This document shows, in pieces, positions 52,216 through 61,337 of a DNA stretch of 64,000 nt (the stretch's first letter is position 1; each line of letters opens with the position of its first letter). The notes below the pieces were generated by a model that had not been told where the DNA came from, searched no databases, and saw only the letters and a program-made list of their open reading frames with translations. The position numbers and the translations under genes were made by a program. This stretch comes from JAWKWH01 sp963669415 (GTDB lineage Bacteria > Pseudomonadota > Alphaproteobacteria > Rhizobiales > Rhizobiaceae), in assembly GCA_963669415.2 (NCBI GenBank), contig CAXXPS010000003.1:124001-188000 (forward strand), written 5' to 3'.

Positions 52216-53208
52216 TTAATTTGGCAGGAATTTGTAGGTGAAATCCAGTGTCAGACCGTGATAAAGCGCGTCTTCGAAGCCAGGGCCTGTAACAAACACA
52301 GGTGGGACGCCGGTATTCACACTGGCCAGAGTTCTCGTCGAAGAGGCGATCTTATCAAAATAAATCAGATTGTAGCCCATATTCAGCGACATATTTTCAT
52401 TGAACTGATAGCCGCCTTCTACACCCAGTTCGACACCAAATGTGCTGGATGAAGAAGATTGCGCCGCGGTTGCGACAATCGGACCGGCAGCCGGTGTCCC
52501 CAACACCAAACCTGAACCGCCAACTGAAGCGTCTATAGAATTGTGATAATATCCGATTGCCGCCAGTACATCCAGCGACCACGGACCGTTAGGGTTGTAT
52601 ATCACTTCGGCTTCGATGCCGATCTGCGCTCCGATGAGATCGTTGGACACATTGATCAGAGCCCGATTGGATCCGCCACCAAGATTTGGCGTGAAGGCGA
52701 GCAGGTCCAGATCATCACCAATATGGATGTACCTCAAGCCGCCAAACAGTGTGATCGGCATTGATGTAAGATCATGGGTCACGTTGGCTTCAAACGAGTA
52801 AAAATCAAGCTCACGGTCGGCCTGGCCGAAAATAGTAGTCGGACCGAACAAGCCGTTATTCCCAAAACCGTCAAAGTCGGCAAACCCGATCCCGCCAACA
52901 TTCGAGCCGCTGGTCGTGACTGTCGGCGCGATGGAGACGATGCCTCGAAAATCGAGGCCCCAATAGTCCATTACCGGAATGTTAAGCTGGGCTTCTGCGC
53001 CATAGTGCCAATTTGCAGAGCCTGAACTGCTGACTACCGTGCCGCCGGCATTGCTCAATAAGCTAGTTGCCGTTCCGCCGTCGCGGGCAAGCGCGATGAA
53101 ACCCAGTGAAAACTCGACGCCCTTGTCGCCGTCGTCGGCTGCTGCAGGAACAGCAATACATGCTGCCAATGCTATTGCTGAAAGACTTGTGAAAAACCGC
53201 GGTTTCAT
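52216..53208 (-). CDS. Outer-membrane beta-barrel protein
   Basis: A 330-residue protein with a signal peptide (MKPRFFTSLSAIALAACIAVPAAA) and alternating amphipathic strands ending in the aromatic-rich GLTLDFTYKFLPN, typical of outer-membrane beta-barrels inserted by BAM. Ser/Gly-rich loops (VVSSSGSANW, AQSSSSSTFG) could be surface-exposed. It resembles the broad Lpg1974/BBP7-like porin group, but I cannot name a ligand. It stands alone with AT-rich upstream DNA. Confidence 0.75.
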   Translation of the reverse strand: MKPRFFTSLSAIALAACIAVPAAADDGDKGVEFSLGFIALARDGGTATSLLSNAGGTVVSSSGSANWHYGAEAQLNIPVMDYWGLDFRGIVSIAPTVTTSGSNVGGIGFADFDGFGNNGLFGPTTIFGQADRELDFYSFEANVTHDLTSMPITLFGGLRYIHIGDDLDLLAFTPNLGGGSNRALINVSNDLIGAQIGIEAEVIYNPNGPWSLDVLAAIGYYHNSIDASVGGSGLVLGTPAAGPIVATAAQSSSSSTFGVELGVEGGYQFNENMSLNMGYNLIYFDKIASSTRTLASVNTGVPPVFVTGPGFEDALYHGLTLDFTYKFLPN

Positions 53209-53746
53209 CGCCCAACCCCTTTATTCAATACATTAACAATATCTTAATTGCTTATCTTTGGCGACGTAAACGGTTTGCTGTGAAGAAATTTCAGGAATTG
53301 ATGATGAGCGACGTAGAATCGTTCGACAGTTGGCGTATGTGTCTAAAATATCACACATTTTGCCGTATGATCCGCTGATGTGCGCTCACTATGCGGCCGC
53401 CGCTGTGCGTCGGCTTCGCCACCTATCAATATAGCAGATATTGCCATCGGCTCTTCCAAGCTCACCACTCGCCTGCCTGGAGCTGAGTGAACAGCGTCGA
53501 GCGCGTCCACATTTTCCGGTGCATCACCGCTTTCCACAATCATCGCGTATGGAGCCCACTATAGCGCTGACTCCGGGCGAGCGGGCATAGACTGGTTGTT
53601 CAATGAATTTTATTTGCAAATGCCGGTTGAATATTTCAATAAATTGGGAGATTTACTTGCTTTTTCCTCTTCAGTATTAGCGATAGCTGTGGCATATTTG
53701 GATAATATTGCTTGCTGCGAAATAGTCGAGGAAAGCCGCCCATAAT
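53209..53746. other. Intergenic region without a supported gene
   Basis: Bases 53209-53746 separate the divergent beta-barrel and patatin genes. Both ends are AT-rich and fit promoters; the middle (about 53380-53590) is GC-richer and looks like gene-derived sequence without a clean frame. A 25-codon frame (53301-53378, MMSDVESFDSWRMC...) exists but has no family. I see no RNA gene or repeat here. Confidence 0.4.
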
Positions 53747-56560
53747 ATGGAAGACGAAACCAAACCGGAAGGCGCTGGGGGAACCGAGAGAATAGTCGGA
53801 TTTGACGCAATATTCGACGCGGAAATCACGGAAATCGAGAAACGCCGGAAGGTTGGCCGCAACAGCACAAGAACTGGCGCAAAGCAAAAAGGCCGCAATT
53901 CTTCAAAGCGTTCCAGCAGATCGATATCGGCTGAAACCCGGGACACTTTGGCGGGGCTGTCGTTGTCGGGCGGTGGGATACGCTCCGCCGCATTCTGCTT
54001 GGGTGCGGTGCAGGCGCTGGATGCAATTCCGTTGTCGAAAAAGGCCCAGGAGAACTCGACGCTGTTCTCGCGCATGGATTACATGTCGTCCGTATCGGGT
54101 GGTGGATACACAGCTGGCTGCATTTCGGCAGCGATGACCGGGGAAGGAGCTCCGTTTCCGTTTCCCAGCAGGCTGGAGCAGGATGAGCCCGAAACATTGA
54201 GGCACATCCGCGATCATTCAAACTACCTGTTTCCGCGCGGTGGGATGAAGGAAAAAGTGACCAATCTGGCGGCTTACCTGCGCGGGGTATTTGCGCATCT
54301 GCCGCTGATCGCGGGTATATTGCTGGTGTTGTCATCGCTGACACTATTCTTTCATCCCAGTCTTGATGGTCTCGAAAGATCGGTCGCAGACCGTTGGTTT
54401 GGAAATTTGGCCTCGTGGTTGCTTTTCATCGGCGACGGCGCATTTTTGCTGACCAGATGGATGGCGATTGTCGTGGCCACCGTGCTGGTTCTGTGGGCAA
54501 TTGCGCGCTCTATCGGCTCTGGGCCATTGCCCTTGCTCGCAAACACTTCCGGTTCGGGTTCGAGCCGATTGGCGAATGAAGGGGAGTGGTTTGGTGAGTA
54601 TGGTACGGCTGGCGCGAGATTTGTGGCTGGATTGGTTTTCCTTCTCCTGGCAGTTTTTGCCGTCGAACTGCAACCAAAGATGATCAACGCTCTGTGGGAC
54701 GTTCGGGAACTTGCGGGAAAGCAAGAGACCAGTACAGATCCTCCAAAGACGGTCAATGCCGACGATAACCCTGCGGCTGCGGCGGATGAAGCAAGAGCGA
54801 CGTCCGGTGAGACTGCTGCAATTGCGGCCGCTCAGGATGAGCAAGCACCGTCCACACCAGATGCTGGTGATGGTGAGAAACCCGGCGGCACCAAACCCGG
54901 GCCCGGGTTTTTTTCCTTTGAAAATGCACTGAATCTGGTGACCAGGGTGACCACTGTTCTTGGCGCGGTTGCGGCATTTGCAGCAGCGCTTCGCGGAGTA
55001 CTGGGTCTGGGTGAGGCCAGTTCCGGAACCCATTCCGGACCATTGGCCATTTTCAACAACTACTCGAGGAAAGTTATCTACTTGCTAATCGGCTTGGCCC
55101 TGCCGCTGGCACTCTGGCTGGTTTATCTTTACCTGACATTCTGGGGCATGAGGAGCCTGAACGATGACTTCTCCCATGCCCCGAAATGGCTTCAGTACCT
55201 GTTTGACCTGTTCGTACCCTGGTATACGAGCCTTCTGAACCTGTTGCCGGTCTCCTGGCAGATCACCTTCGTTCAGAAAAGCATCATCACGGTTCCGGGT
55301 GCTCTGTATTTCACCTGCGCATTCGCACTGCTGGCTCTGTCGGCGCTTCTGCGGGCCAACGCGAATTCGCCGCACAATCTTTACCGCGACCGCTTGGCTG
55401 ATGCATTTCTCGTCGCCTCGGGCAATGGCGAAAATGAGGACAGAGCGCCGACAGCCAACCGTAGGCTGCACGATATCGGCGCAGGTGATGCGCCGTTTCA
55501 CCTGATCAACGCGGCGCTGAATATCCAAGGCTCGGAAGAGGTGAACAAACGGGGGCGAAATGCCGGATTCTTCACATTTTCGAAGACACACTGCGGCAGC
55601 GCCGAGACGGGATACTTGAATTCCCGGGAACTGGTTGACCTGGATTCCCGATTTACGCTTGCTTCCGCCGTTGCAGTCTCCGCTGCCGCAGCATCGACCG
55701 CCATGGGCAGCTTGTCCATGAAGCCATTGGCGCTGACGCTGGCTGTACTCAATGTCAGGCTTGGCTACTGGTTCAGGAACCCGCGATATTTGCAGGAACA
55801 GGCGCGTGATGATCTGCCTTGGTACTCCGAAACGCCGTACAATTATTTGTATCGTGAGGTCAGCAACCGGCTCCACGAAAAAAGTCCGCTCGTTTATTTA
55901 TCGGACGGCGGGCATATCGAAAACCTCGGGCTCTACAGCCTTTTGAAGCGTCGTTGCCGTTTTGTCGTGGTAGTTGATGCTGAGGCTGATCCAGAGATGT
56001 CGTTTGGAGCGCTGGTCAAGGTTCAGCGCTATGCCCGGATCGATCTGGGTGTTCGCATCAACATCAGGTTTGACCAGATCCAGAAGGCCAGCCGGATTGT
56101 CCGGGACAGGCTCGATGCGAAAGGCCGCAAAAAACCGGCCGGTAAAACGGCGCCACTTGCCGATGATGAAAAACTTGATACCGAACTTCCGCATTGTGCG
56201 CTCGGAATTATTGAATATCCCGAACAATCCGGTTTGGATGGAGGTAGCCCCAAATGGCGCAACAGGGGGCTGATACTTTATGTGAAATCGTCGCTGAGTG
56301 GCGATGAGAATGACTACGTTCGAGATTATGCGCGGGTGAACCGTGCATTTCCGCACGAGACGACAGGTGATCAATTCTTCTCGGAGGAGCAATTCGAGGT
56401 CTATCGGGCTCTCGGGTTCCACGCGGTTCATGGCGCCTTGACGGGTGACGCGCCGGTGCAGTTAAACGAAACGGTAGAAAAACTGCCCGGTGAACTTTGC
56501 GGCGAGCACGGTCCGATCGATGGGCTTTTGGAGAGACTCGGCCAGCTATTCAACAAATGA
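53747..56560 (+). CDS. Patatin-like phospholipase with an inserted multi-spanning membrane region
   Basis: A 937-residue protein. Residues 70-130 have the patatin oxyanion loop (LSLSGGGIRSAAFCLG) and the nucleophile segment SSVSGGGYTAG, with Ser117 as likely nucleophile in an S-V-S-G-G variant of GxSxG. Residues ~180-535 hold about six or seven membrane helices with an Ala/Asp-rich linker (330-385). The catalytic Asp appears only at 720, in LVYLSDGGHIENLG. So the two halves of the active site flank a ~600-residue stretch. It would hydrolyse acyl esters of lipids at the membrane. An acidic N-terminus and an Arg/Lys-rich stretch (residues 30-60) precede the domain. Stands alone. Confidence 0.82.
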   Translation: MEDETKPEGAGGTERIVGFDAIFDAEITEIEKRRKVGRNSTRTGAKQKGRNSSKRSSRSISAETRDTLAGLSLSGGGIRSAAFCLGAVQALDAIPLSKKAQENSTLFSRMDYMSSVSGGGYTAGCISAAMTGEGAPFPFPSRLEQDEPETLRHIRDHSNYLFPRGGMKEKVTNLAAYLRGVFAHLPLIAGILLVLSSLTLFFHPSLDGLERSVADRWFGNLASWLLFIGDGAFLLTRWMAIVVATVLVLWAIARSIGSGPLPLLANTSGSGSSRLANEGEWFGEYGTAGARFVAGLVFLLLAVFAVELQPKMINALWDVRELAGKQETSTDPPKTVNADDNPAAAADEARATSGETAAIAAAQDEQAPSTPDAGDGEKPGGTKPGPGFFSFENALNLVTRVTTVLGAVAAFAAALRGVLGLGEASSGTHSGPLAIFNNYSRKVIYLLIGLALPLALWLVYLYLTFWGMRSLNDDFSHAPKWLQYLFDLFVPWYTSLLNLLPVSWQITFVQKSIITVPGALYFTCAFALLALSALLRANANSPHNLYRDRLADAFLVASGNGENEDRAPTANRRLHDIGAGDAPFHLINAALNIQGSEEVNKRGRNAGFFTFSKTHCGSAETGYLNSRELVDLDSRFTLASAVAVSAAAASTAMGSLSMKPLALTLAVLNVRLGYWFRNPRYLQEQARDDLPWYSETPYNYLYREVSNRLHEKSPLVYLSDGGHIENLGLYSLLKRRCRFVVVVDAEADPEMSFGALVKVQRYARIDLGVRINIRFDQIQKASRIVRDRLDAKGRKKPAGKTAPLADDEKLDTELPHCALGIIEYPEQSGLDGGSPKWRNRGLILYVKSSLSGDENDYVRDYARVNRAFPHETTGDQFFSEEQFEVYRALGFHAVHGALTGDAPVQLNETVEKLPGELCGEHGPIDGLLERLGQLFNK

Positions 56561-56584
56561 GATCGGATGTCTGAGTGAATCAGA

Positions 56585-56613
56585 AAACCCCGCTTCGCAA
56601 GGAGCGGGGCTTT
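56585..56613. terminator. Bidirectional Rho-independent terminator
   Basis: Stem CCCCGCT (56588-56594) with AGCGGGG (56603-56609), an A run before it and TTT after it. It lies between the convergent patatin gene and the small basic protein gene and can serve both. Confidence 0.75.
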
Positions 56614-56639
56614 GCTGTTATCTGGCCTGTGCGCGAAGG

Positions 56640-56981
56640 TCAGTTCGATGTCCAGATCTGGAAGCCGAATGGTCCGAAACCAGCGCCAACTCCGATGACC
56701 GTGCGTGTTCCGTCGCCATTGCCGATCGATGTGATGGTGCGGCCGGTTCTGCGGTCATGAGACTGTGCCCACGACCGGCCTTTCTTGCGGCCTTTCTTGA
56801 CGCGTGCTTTGCGAACCTTTTTGATTTTCTTTTTTACATGCGGACATCCGGCAGTGTGGCAGTTCGGGCGAATCTCGGGGCCACCACCATCCCGCGCCAA
56901 CGCAGGGGTGGAAATAGTCGCTGCAAGAATGCCGCCACTGACGACTGCGAGGGCGATTGTTTTGGTCATTTTGTTCAACAT
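56640..56981 (-). CDS. Small secreted Lys/Arg-rich protein
   Basis: A 113-residue protein with a signal peptide (to about ALARDGGG), a pair of Cys (PNCHTAGCPH), then a very basic stretch (VKKKIKKVRKARVKKGRKKGR) and a Gly-rich end closing in FGFQIWTSN. AAGGAGAG lies eight bases before the ATG. The basic stretch could bind anionic polymers such as nucleic acid or LPS. No family recognised. Confidence 0.55.
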   Translation of the reverse strand: MLNKMTKTIALAVVSGGILAATISTPALARDGGGPEIRPNCHTAGCPHVKKKIKKVRKARVKKGRKKGRSWAQSHDRRTGRTITSIGNGDGTRTVIGVGAGFGPFGFQIWTSN

Positions 56982-57136
56982 GGCTTCTCTCCTTTTGGTG
57001 CCTGATTTTCAGAACCTTGCCGGTCCATGTTCATCAGTCGCGCTTGTTGAGAGAAAGGTTCAAAAAAATTCGGTATCCGCGAAGATTTCCTCCGCGATAG
57101 TTGTGTAAGTATCAGAAAAGTAAGATAAAATTAAAA

Positions 57137-58555
57137 TCAGATTCCGAGTGCATCCAAAGCTGACGAAGCTTTCGGAACGCCCAGACCGAACTGTGAATCG
57201 ACTCCGGGCGCCCCCAAATCAGTCGCCGATGCGCCAAGAACCTGCAGCACATTAGCCGGAGTTAGATCGGGCTTGCGGCTGAGCAACAGCGCGATCATTC
57301 CGGAAACGTGGGCAGCAGCCATCGATGTGCCCGTCGAAATGTCGTATCCGCCATTTGGTGCTGGTGCGAGGATATCAACGCCCGGAGCTGAAATGGCGAC
57401 ATAGTCTCCGGTGTTGGCGCCGGCAAACAGCCCGTCTTTGCTGTCCACCGCAGTTACAGCAATAACCGCCTCGTAGGCAGCCGGGTAGAGCGGGGCAGCA
57501 TCCGGTCCACCGTTGCCTGCCGCGGCAACGGCGACGATTCCGCGCTTGGTGGCGCCGGCTACGCTGCGCTCGATTAGCGGATCATGTGGACCGGCAAAGC
57601 TCATATTGATGACGCCGGCGCCGTTTTTATTTGCCATATCGAGCGCGGTTGCGATCAACCACGATGAACTTGAGGGTTCACCGCTACTTGTATCAAATGC
57701 CCTGATACCGATGACAGGGGCTTCCGGAGCGACACCAGTGAGGGTGCCAGCTGAAGCAATAATTCCGGCAATTGAGGTTCCGTGTTTGTGCGGAACAGGG
57801 TTTTCCTCGCTGGTCACATCCAGCGTTACGGATGCGTTCGCCGCCAATTCCGGATGCGAAAAATCTATGCCTGAATCGATGACAGCGACGGAAATGCCTG
57901 CGCCGCGGGTGATCTTGTGAACATCGGATATCCCCAGTCGGGCAATCGCATATTGGCTGTCATTCGTAGTCGATGAAGTGGTCTGCGCGAGTGTGTAGAT
58001 GTAATTGGGTTGCGCTGTAACCACGGTTGCGTCAGCTTGAAGCGCAGCAATCACTTGGCGGACGGGAGCGCCGCCCACTATCGTGTAGAGGTGCATGGTG
58101 GCGCCGGCGAGCTGGAAAGTTCGGCCGGATTCATGACGCAGATTCAGGCGTTGAACAACGTCATCCATGGCGGACTGAGCTGCGCTAAGGCGGTACCGGA
58201 CAATGACCTGATCCGGGACAAATCGATTCTCATCCGCGTTGCGAGGAAGGCCGTCGATCGATGCTTCTTGCGGGATTCGCCTTTTGTTCGCTGTGCGGCG
58301 GTTCTTCTCTGCGGTCGATTTTCGCGTTTTGCGTTCACTGGTGGTGGTTTTTTTCTCAGCCGGCTGTTTCTTTGCCTCGGGCTTTTTCTCGGCTTTCGGT
58401 TTTTTGTTTGTTTTCGGCGCAGGTTGCGGCAACGGCAGATCGCTTTCCCTGGCTTGGGCAGTTGGGATGGCTGCCGGACCAACCAGCCAAGCGGCCATCA
58501 CGGCAGTCATGAGCGCGGCTAGAAACCAAGAAGCTTTCGATTTGATCGGGCGCAT
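57137..58555 (-). CDS. Secreted subtilisin-like (S8) serine protease
   Basis: About 472 residues. A signal/membrane segment (residues ~8-35) is followed by a Lys/Pro-rich linker (45-95), an inhibitor-like propeptide region and the S8 domain with Asp227 (VIDSGID), His258 (HKHGTSIAG), the oxyanion Asn348 (AAAGNGG) and Ser411 (GTSMAAAHVSG). It would act in the periplasm or outside. ATG 58555 follows GGAGG; the frame upstream runs into the anti-sigma gene. It lies 25 bases after the anti-sigma gene, so expression is probably under the ECF sigma factor. Confidence 0.88.
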   Translation of the reverse strand: MRPIKSKASWFLAALMTAVMAAWLVGPAAIPTAQARESDLPLPQPAPKTNKKPKAEKKPEAKKQPAEKKTTTSERKTRKSTAEKNRRTANKRRIPQEASIDGLPRNADENRFVPDQVIVRYRLSAAQSAMDDVVQRLNLRHESGRTFQLAGATMHLYTIVGGAPVRQVIAALQADATVVTAQPNYIYTLAQTTSSTTNDSQYAIARLGISDVHKITRGAGISVAVIDSGIDFSHPELAANASVTLDVTSEENPVPHKHGTSIAGIIASAGTLTGVAPEAPVIGIRAFDTSSGEPSSSSWLIATALDMANKNGAGVINMSFAGPHDPLIERSVAGATKRGIVAVAAAGNGGPDAAPLYPAAYEAVIAVTAVDSKDGLFAGANTGDYVAISAPGVDILAPAPNGGYDISTGTSMAAAHVSGMIALLLSRKPDLTPANVLQVLGASATDLGAPGVDSQFGLGVPKASSALDALGI

Positions 58556-58580
58556 TGGGTTTCCTCCGGTCTTGTGTTTG

Positions 58581-59288
58581 TCACTTCTGCACATCGGCAG
58601 GCAGGACCAATTGGAACAGTCCGTCACGTCGATTTAGCTCGGCCTTTATCGAATCCGCCGAAACACCGTCAGATGAGACGAATCCGAGCTTGTACATGCC
58701 GCCCGCCAGCGGTCCATCGATGATCTTCCCATCCTGGGTCTGCAAGAATTCTGACAAGTCCGAAATCACCGCCTGCTGCTTCAATTGTACCAGAAAAACA
58801 ATATCGATCCCAGTTCCCGCCTCTCCGTCAGAAGCGAGGTCAAACTGGGTATCCTGTCCACTGCCGGTCACGAATAGTGACACGATCGCGCCACTTTGCA
58901 GCAGAATCACGATTGCCGCTGCCGCAGCAGCCATCGCCAGGCGAGGGCGGCTTCCAGCGAGCAGCGTTTCCTGTAACCAGGTGCCTATCTGCTCCAAGAC
59001 ACCAGATTGCGAATCATTTTCAGCCGTTCGACGCGCGTCTGCTTTAATTTCGTGCTCAAGCTGCGCATCAAATCGCGCGTTCATCGATTGGGGTACTGCC
59101 TCAAGCTCTGCTGCTTCAATTGTGGCGGCTTGATCCTCGAGTGCGCGGTGAAGATTGCGCTGAAGTTCGACATCGGTTTCAAGTGCCCTGTCGATAGCTT
59201 CCATTGTTGCATCATCCAGCGTGCCGTTGACGTACCACGGCAACAGATCGGCAAATTCTTCGCGGTCGCTAGTTGGTGTCTTGGTCAT
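58581..59288 (-). CDS. Anti-sigma factor (transmembrane)
   Basis: A 235-residue protein with a cytosolic N-terminal helical part (FADLLPWYVNGTLDD..., typical of anti-sigma domains, here without the HxxxCxxC zinc motif), one membrane helix (about residues 117-141) and a periplasmic C-terminal domain. It overlaps the ECF sigma gene by four bases, the usual arrangement for a sigma/anti-sigma pair, and is followed by the S8 protease. Confidence 0.8.
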   Translation of the reverse strand: MTKTPTSDREEFADLLPWYVNGTLDDATMEAIDRALETDVELQRNLHRALEDQAATIEAAELEAVPQSMNARFDAQLEHEIKADARRTAENDSQSGVLEQIGTWLQETLLAGSRPRLAMAAAAAAIVILLQSGAIVSLFVTGSGQDTQFDLASDGEAGTGIDIVFLVQLKQQAVISDLSEFLQTQDGKIIDGPLAGGMYKLGFVSSDGVSADSIKAELNRRDGLFQLVLPADVQK

Positions 59289-59863
59289 GGCCAGCCTCGA
59301 TCAATACCAGCCCGTTTCATCGCTTGTGACAGGTTCTTTCGCGCATGAAACATTCGGGTCTTTACCGTGTTTTCCGGTATGCCGACGATTTCCGCCACTT
59401 CCTTGATCGATTTGTCATGATAGTAGACGAGATCGATGATTTCGCGGTGTTCCGTCGACAGTTTCTCTATGCATTTTCTCAGCGCGAGGGCCTTGTCTGT
59501 CTTTTGAGCGGTTACTTCGGGCGTATCTCCTTCATCTTCGATCTCACCAAGTGCGTCGTCCGGATCGACCGTTTCGCGCACCTTCCGCCTGTTGGAAAGT
59601 GCTTTGAAGCGGGCCATGCCAAGAATCCAGGTGGAAACCTGGGACCGGCCTTCAAATCGATCCGCCTGTCGCCAGACGTCTATGAAGACGTCGTTGGTCA
59701 GATCCTCTGCGGTTGCATTGTCTGACACGAACCGCAGGATGAAGCGGTAAACACGGACATTGTGCCGGGCGTACAGTCGGCGCATCGCCTCCCGGTCGCC
59801 CTTGGCAATGTCAACGATCAACAAATGATCGTCGGGACCACCATTCTCCCTTGGTTCTGCCAA
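59285..59863 (-). CDS. ECF-type RNA polymerase sigma factor
   Basis: A 192-residue sigma-70 family member with region 2 (TAEDLTNDVFIDVWRQADRF) and region 4 (SIKEVAEIVGIPENTVKTRM), as in group IV sigma factors. The start is TTG 59863, giving MAEPREN after GGGTGA. It is the first gene of a three-gene operon with its anti-sigma factor and an S8 protease; the protease is thus a candidate target, or could take part in the signal. A TGAACC-like -35 candidate lies 37 bases upstream. Confidence 0.88.
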   Translation of the reverse strand: MAEPRENGGPDDHLLIVDIAKGDREAMRRLYARHNVRVYRFILRFVSDNATAEDLTNDVFIDVWRQADRFEGRSQVSTWILGMARFKALSNRRKVRETVDPDDALGEIEDEGDTPEVTAQKTDKALALRKCIEKLSTEHREIIDLVYYHDKSIKEVAEIVGIPENTVKTRMFHARKNLSQAMKRAGIDRGWP

Positions 59864-59899
59864 AACAGTTCACCCGTCTGTCGCCTGAGCCGGGTGAAA

Positions 59900-59905
59900 G
59901 GTTCA
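59900..59905 (-). promoter_or_regulatory. Candidate ECF -35 element (TGAACC) upstream of the sigma operon
   Basis: On the minus strand TGAACCTTT lies 37-42 bases before the sigma factor start. ECF sigma factors usually control their own operon from -35 boxes containing GAAC; no firm -10 can be named. Confidence 0.35.
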
Positions 59906-59958
59906 TATTTTTCTTAAGCGATTGTCAAACCGGCAGGAAAATCACCATCCGCTGTCTC

Positions 59959-60375
59959 TTATTCGATGCGGCAGCAGAACGGAAAGAACGGACCGACCAA
60001 CCCGGGAGCACCAGTTGGCGTGAATGTGAAGTCGAGGACGTTGTCACCCTCGTCGGTACACCCACCGGGTGTGTAAGCGACGGAACCGGTGACCGGGTGC
60101 TCGGTTTCGAAAACCCAGGGATTCTCAGACAGGAAGACCACTTGCCCTTCCGTTTCGGTGATCGAACCGCCAGAAAATGCATCGATAAAATTGGACCCCA
60201 TCGTTTCGCCATGACAGATGAGTTCGATTGCCCAGTTCGGCTCAAATCCGGCGCAAATCATTTTCTGGCCGGTCGGAACCAGATTATTGCAGGAAAAATC
60301 AGCCGCCGATAAAGGCTGAACAACCATCGTCGAGGCGGCAATTGTCGTGGCGAAGATTGTGAGTCGGGCGAACAT
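59959..60375 (-). CDS. Secreted protein with C...FEPNW motif
   Basis: About 138 residues with a signal peptide (FARLTIFATTIAASTMVVQPLSA) and six Cys in the mature part (FSCNN, MICAGFEPNWAIELICHG, GGCTDE, FPFCCRI). The C-x-G-F-E-P-N-W-x-x-x-x-x-C pattern recurs in small exported lipocalin-like or lysozyme-inhibitor-like proteins, but I cannot assign it. ATG 60375 follows AAGGAG. It is divergent from the tandem pair of secreted proteins. Confidence 0.65.
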   Translation of the reverse strand: MFARLTIFATTIAASTMVVQPLSAADFSCNNLVPTGQKMICAGFEPNWAIELICHGETMGSNFIDAFSGGSITETEGQVVFLSENPWVFETEHPVTGSVAYTPGGCTDEGDNVLDFTFTPTGAPGLVGPFFPFCCRIE

Positions 60376-60478
60376 CAGACCGGTCTCCTTGTCGTTGACC
60401 AAACCGCCCGCCAATGTTTGCACTTTAGTTGAATTGGATAGACTATGAAAGTGTTGATTTCGAACAAGGATTGTTGAA

Positions 60479-60820
60479 ATGAGTCGCTACAATTATTCCG
60501 CGCTATTTCTTTTCTTGGCTGCGCAACCGTTTTTAATTGCTACTGGTAGTCCAGCTTTCGCAAAGTCTGCCCGCTGTTTCACGACTGACAACGGTTACTA
60601 TGCTTGCGACTTCAAGGGCCTTGACGGAAACGGGAGTTTCGAAATATCCGCTGCAGGAAAATCGACCGTCAGGCTCATTGTGGATTCACCGGGATTCGCC
60701 TTTGGGTTTGAACAATTCAGCGACAGGTTCGTGCCGCTGCCAGGTCAATATGTTCGCCAGCGCGACGACCCGGCGTGCTGGGCAAATCCGGAAACGTCCA
60801 CCAAGATATGTGCCTGGTAA
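60479..60820 (+). CDS. Secreted protein, tandem paralog 1
   Basis: A 113-residue exported protein with a signal peptide (to about SPAFAKS) and four Cys (SARCFT, YACDF, PACWAN, KICAW). It has the core LIVDSPGFAFGFEQF and ends in DPACWANPETSTKICAW. The neighbouring gene encodes a clear relative with the same core. The stop overlaps that gene's ATG (TAATG), so the two are translated together. No known family recognised. Confidence 0.65.
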   Translation: MSRYNYSALFLFLAAQPFLIATGSPAFAKSARCFTTDNGYYACDFKGLDGNGSFEISAAGKSTVRLIVDSPGFAFGFEQFSDRFVPLPGQYVRQRDDPACWANPETSTKICAW

Positions 60821-61182
60821 TGGTTCGACGGTCCGGTGCGAATTCCACAGCTTTGTCCCAGGTCGTAGTTTGCGGTGTTGTCTCCGTATTGTTGCTGATG
60901 ACGCCCACTCGCCCCGCCGAAGCAAGGCCGGGAACTTGCAGCACAGCTGCGTTGGGACAATATCCGTGTGAAATTGTTCTGGTTGAGTTTAACGGCAGTT
61001 TTGCCATATCGGCGCCGGACAAACCGACAATTACGCTGATCTTTGACGCGCCCGGATTCGCTTTTGGCTTCATTGATCAGGGTCACGGTGCGGTCGTATT
61101 GCCAGGCATCTACACCCGGGAGGACGCGACACCGGCCTGCTGGTCGAACCGGCAAACCGGTGACCGGATTTGCGCCGATTGA
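60820..61182 (+). CDS. Secreted protein, tandem paralog 2
   Basis: About 120 residues with a signal-like hydrophobic segment (SQVVVCGVVSVLLLMTPTRPAEA). It shares with paralog 1 the core LIFDAPGFAFGFIDQ, the LPGIYTRED segment and the ending TPACWSNRQTGDRICAD. The four mature Cys are conserved, suggesting two disulfides. ATG 60820 overlaps the stop of paralog 1; the pair looks like a local gene duplication. Confidence 0.65.
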   Translation: MVRRSGANSTALSQVVVCGVVSVLLLMTPTRPAEARPGTCSTAALGQYPCEIVLVEFNGSFAISAPDKPTITLIFDAPGFAFGFIDQGHGAVVLPGIYTREDATPACWSNRQTGDRICAD

Positions 61183-61337
61183 AAGATATGTCGATCACAA
61201 GCGACTGGAGTCGCGATTGAGGCTGCCGCGGAATTTGACGGATCATCCAATTGGGTTTACCGGATTAGCGGGTTGAGATGGCTCTCAGAGTTGGCGCTGG
61301 CACTCCTGTCGCGCGTCCATTGATTGGAAACAGTGCC

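Noticed and set aside
53380..53590. A gene remnant or transposase fragment between the beta-barrel and patatin genes
   Set aside because: Composition looks gene-like, but no frame shows a recognisable motif and no inverted or direct repeats border the stretch.
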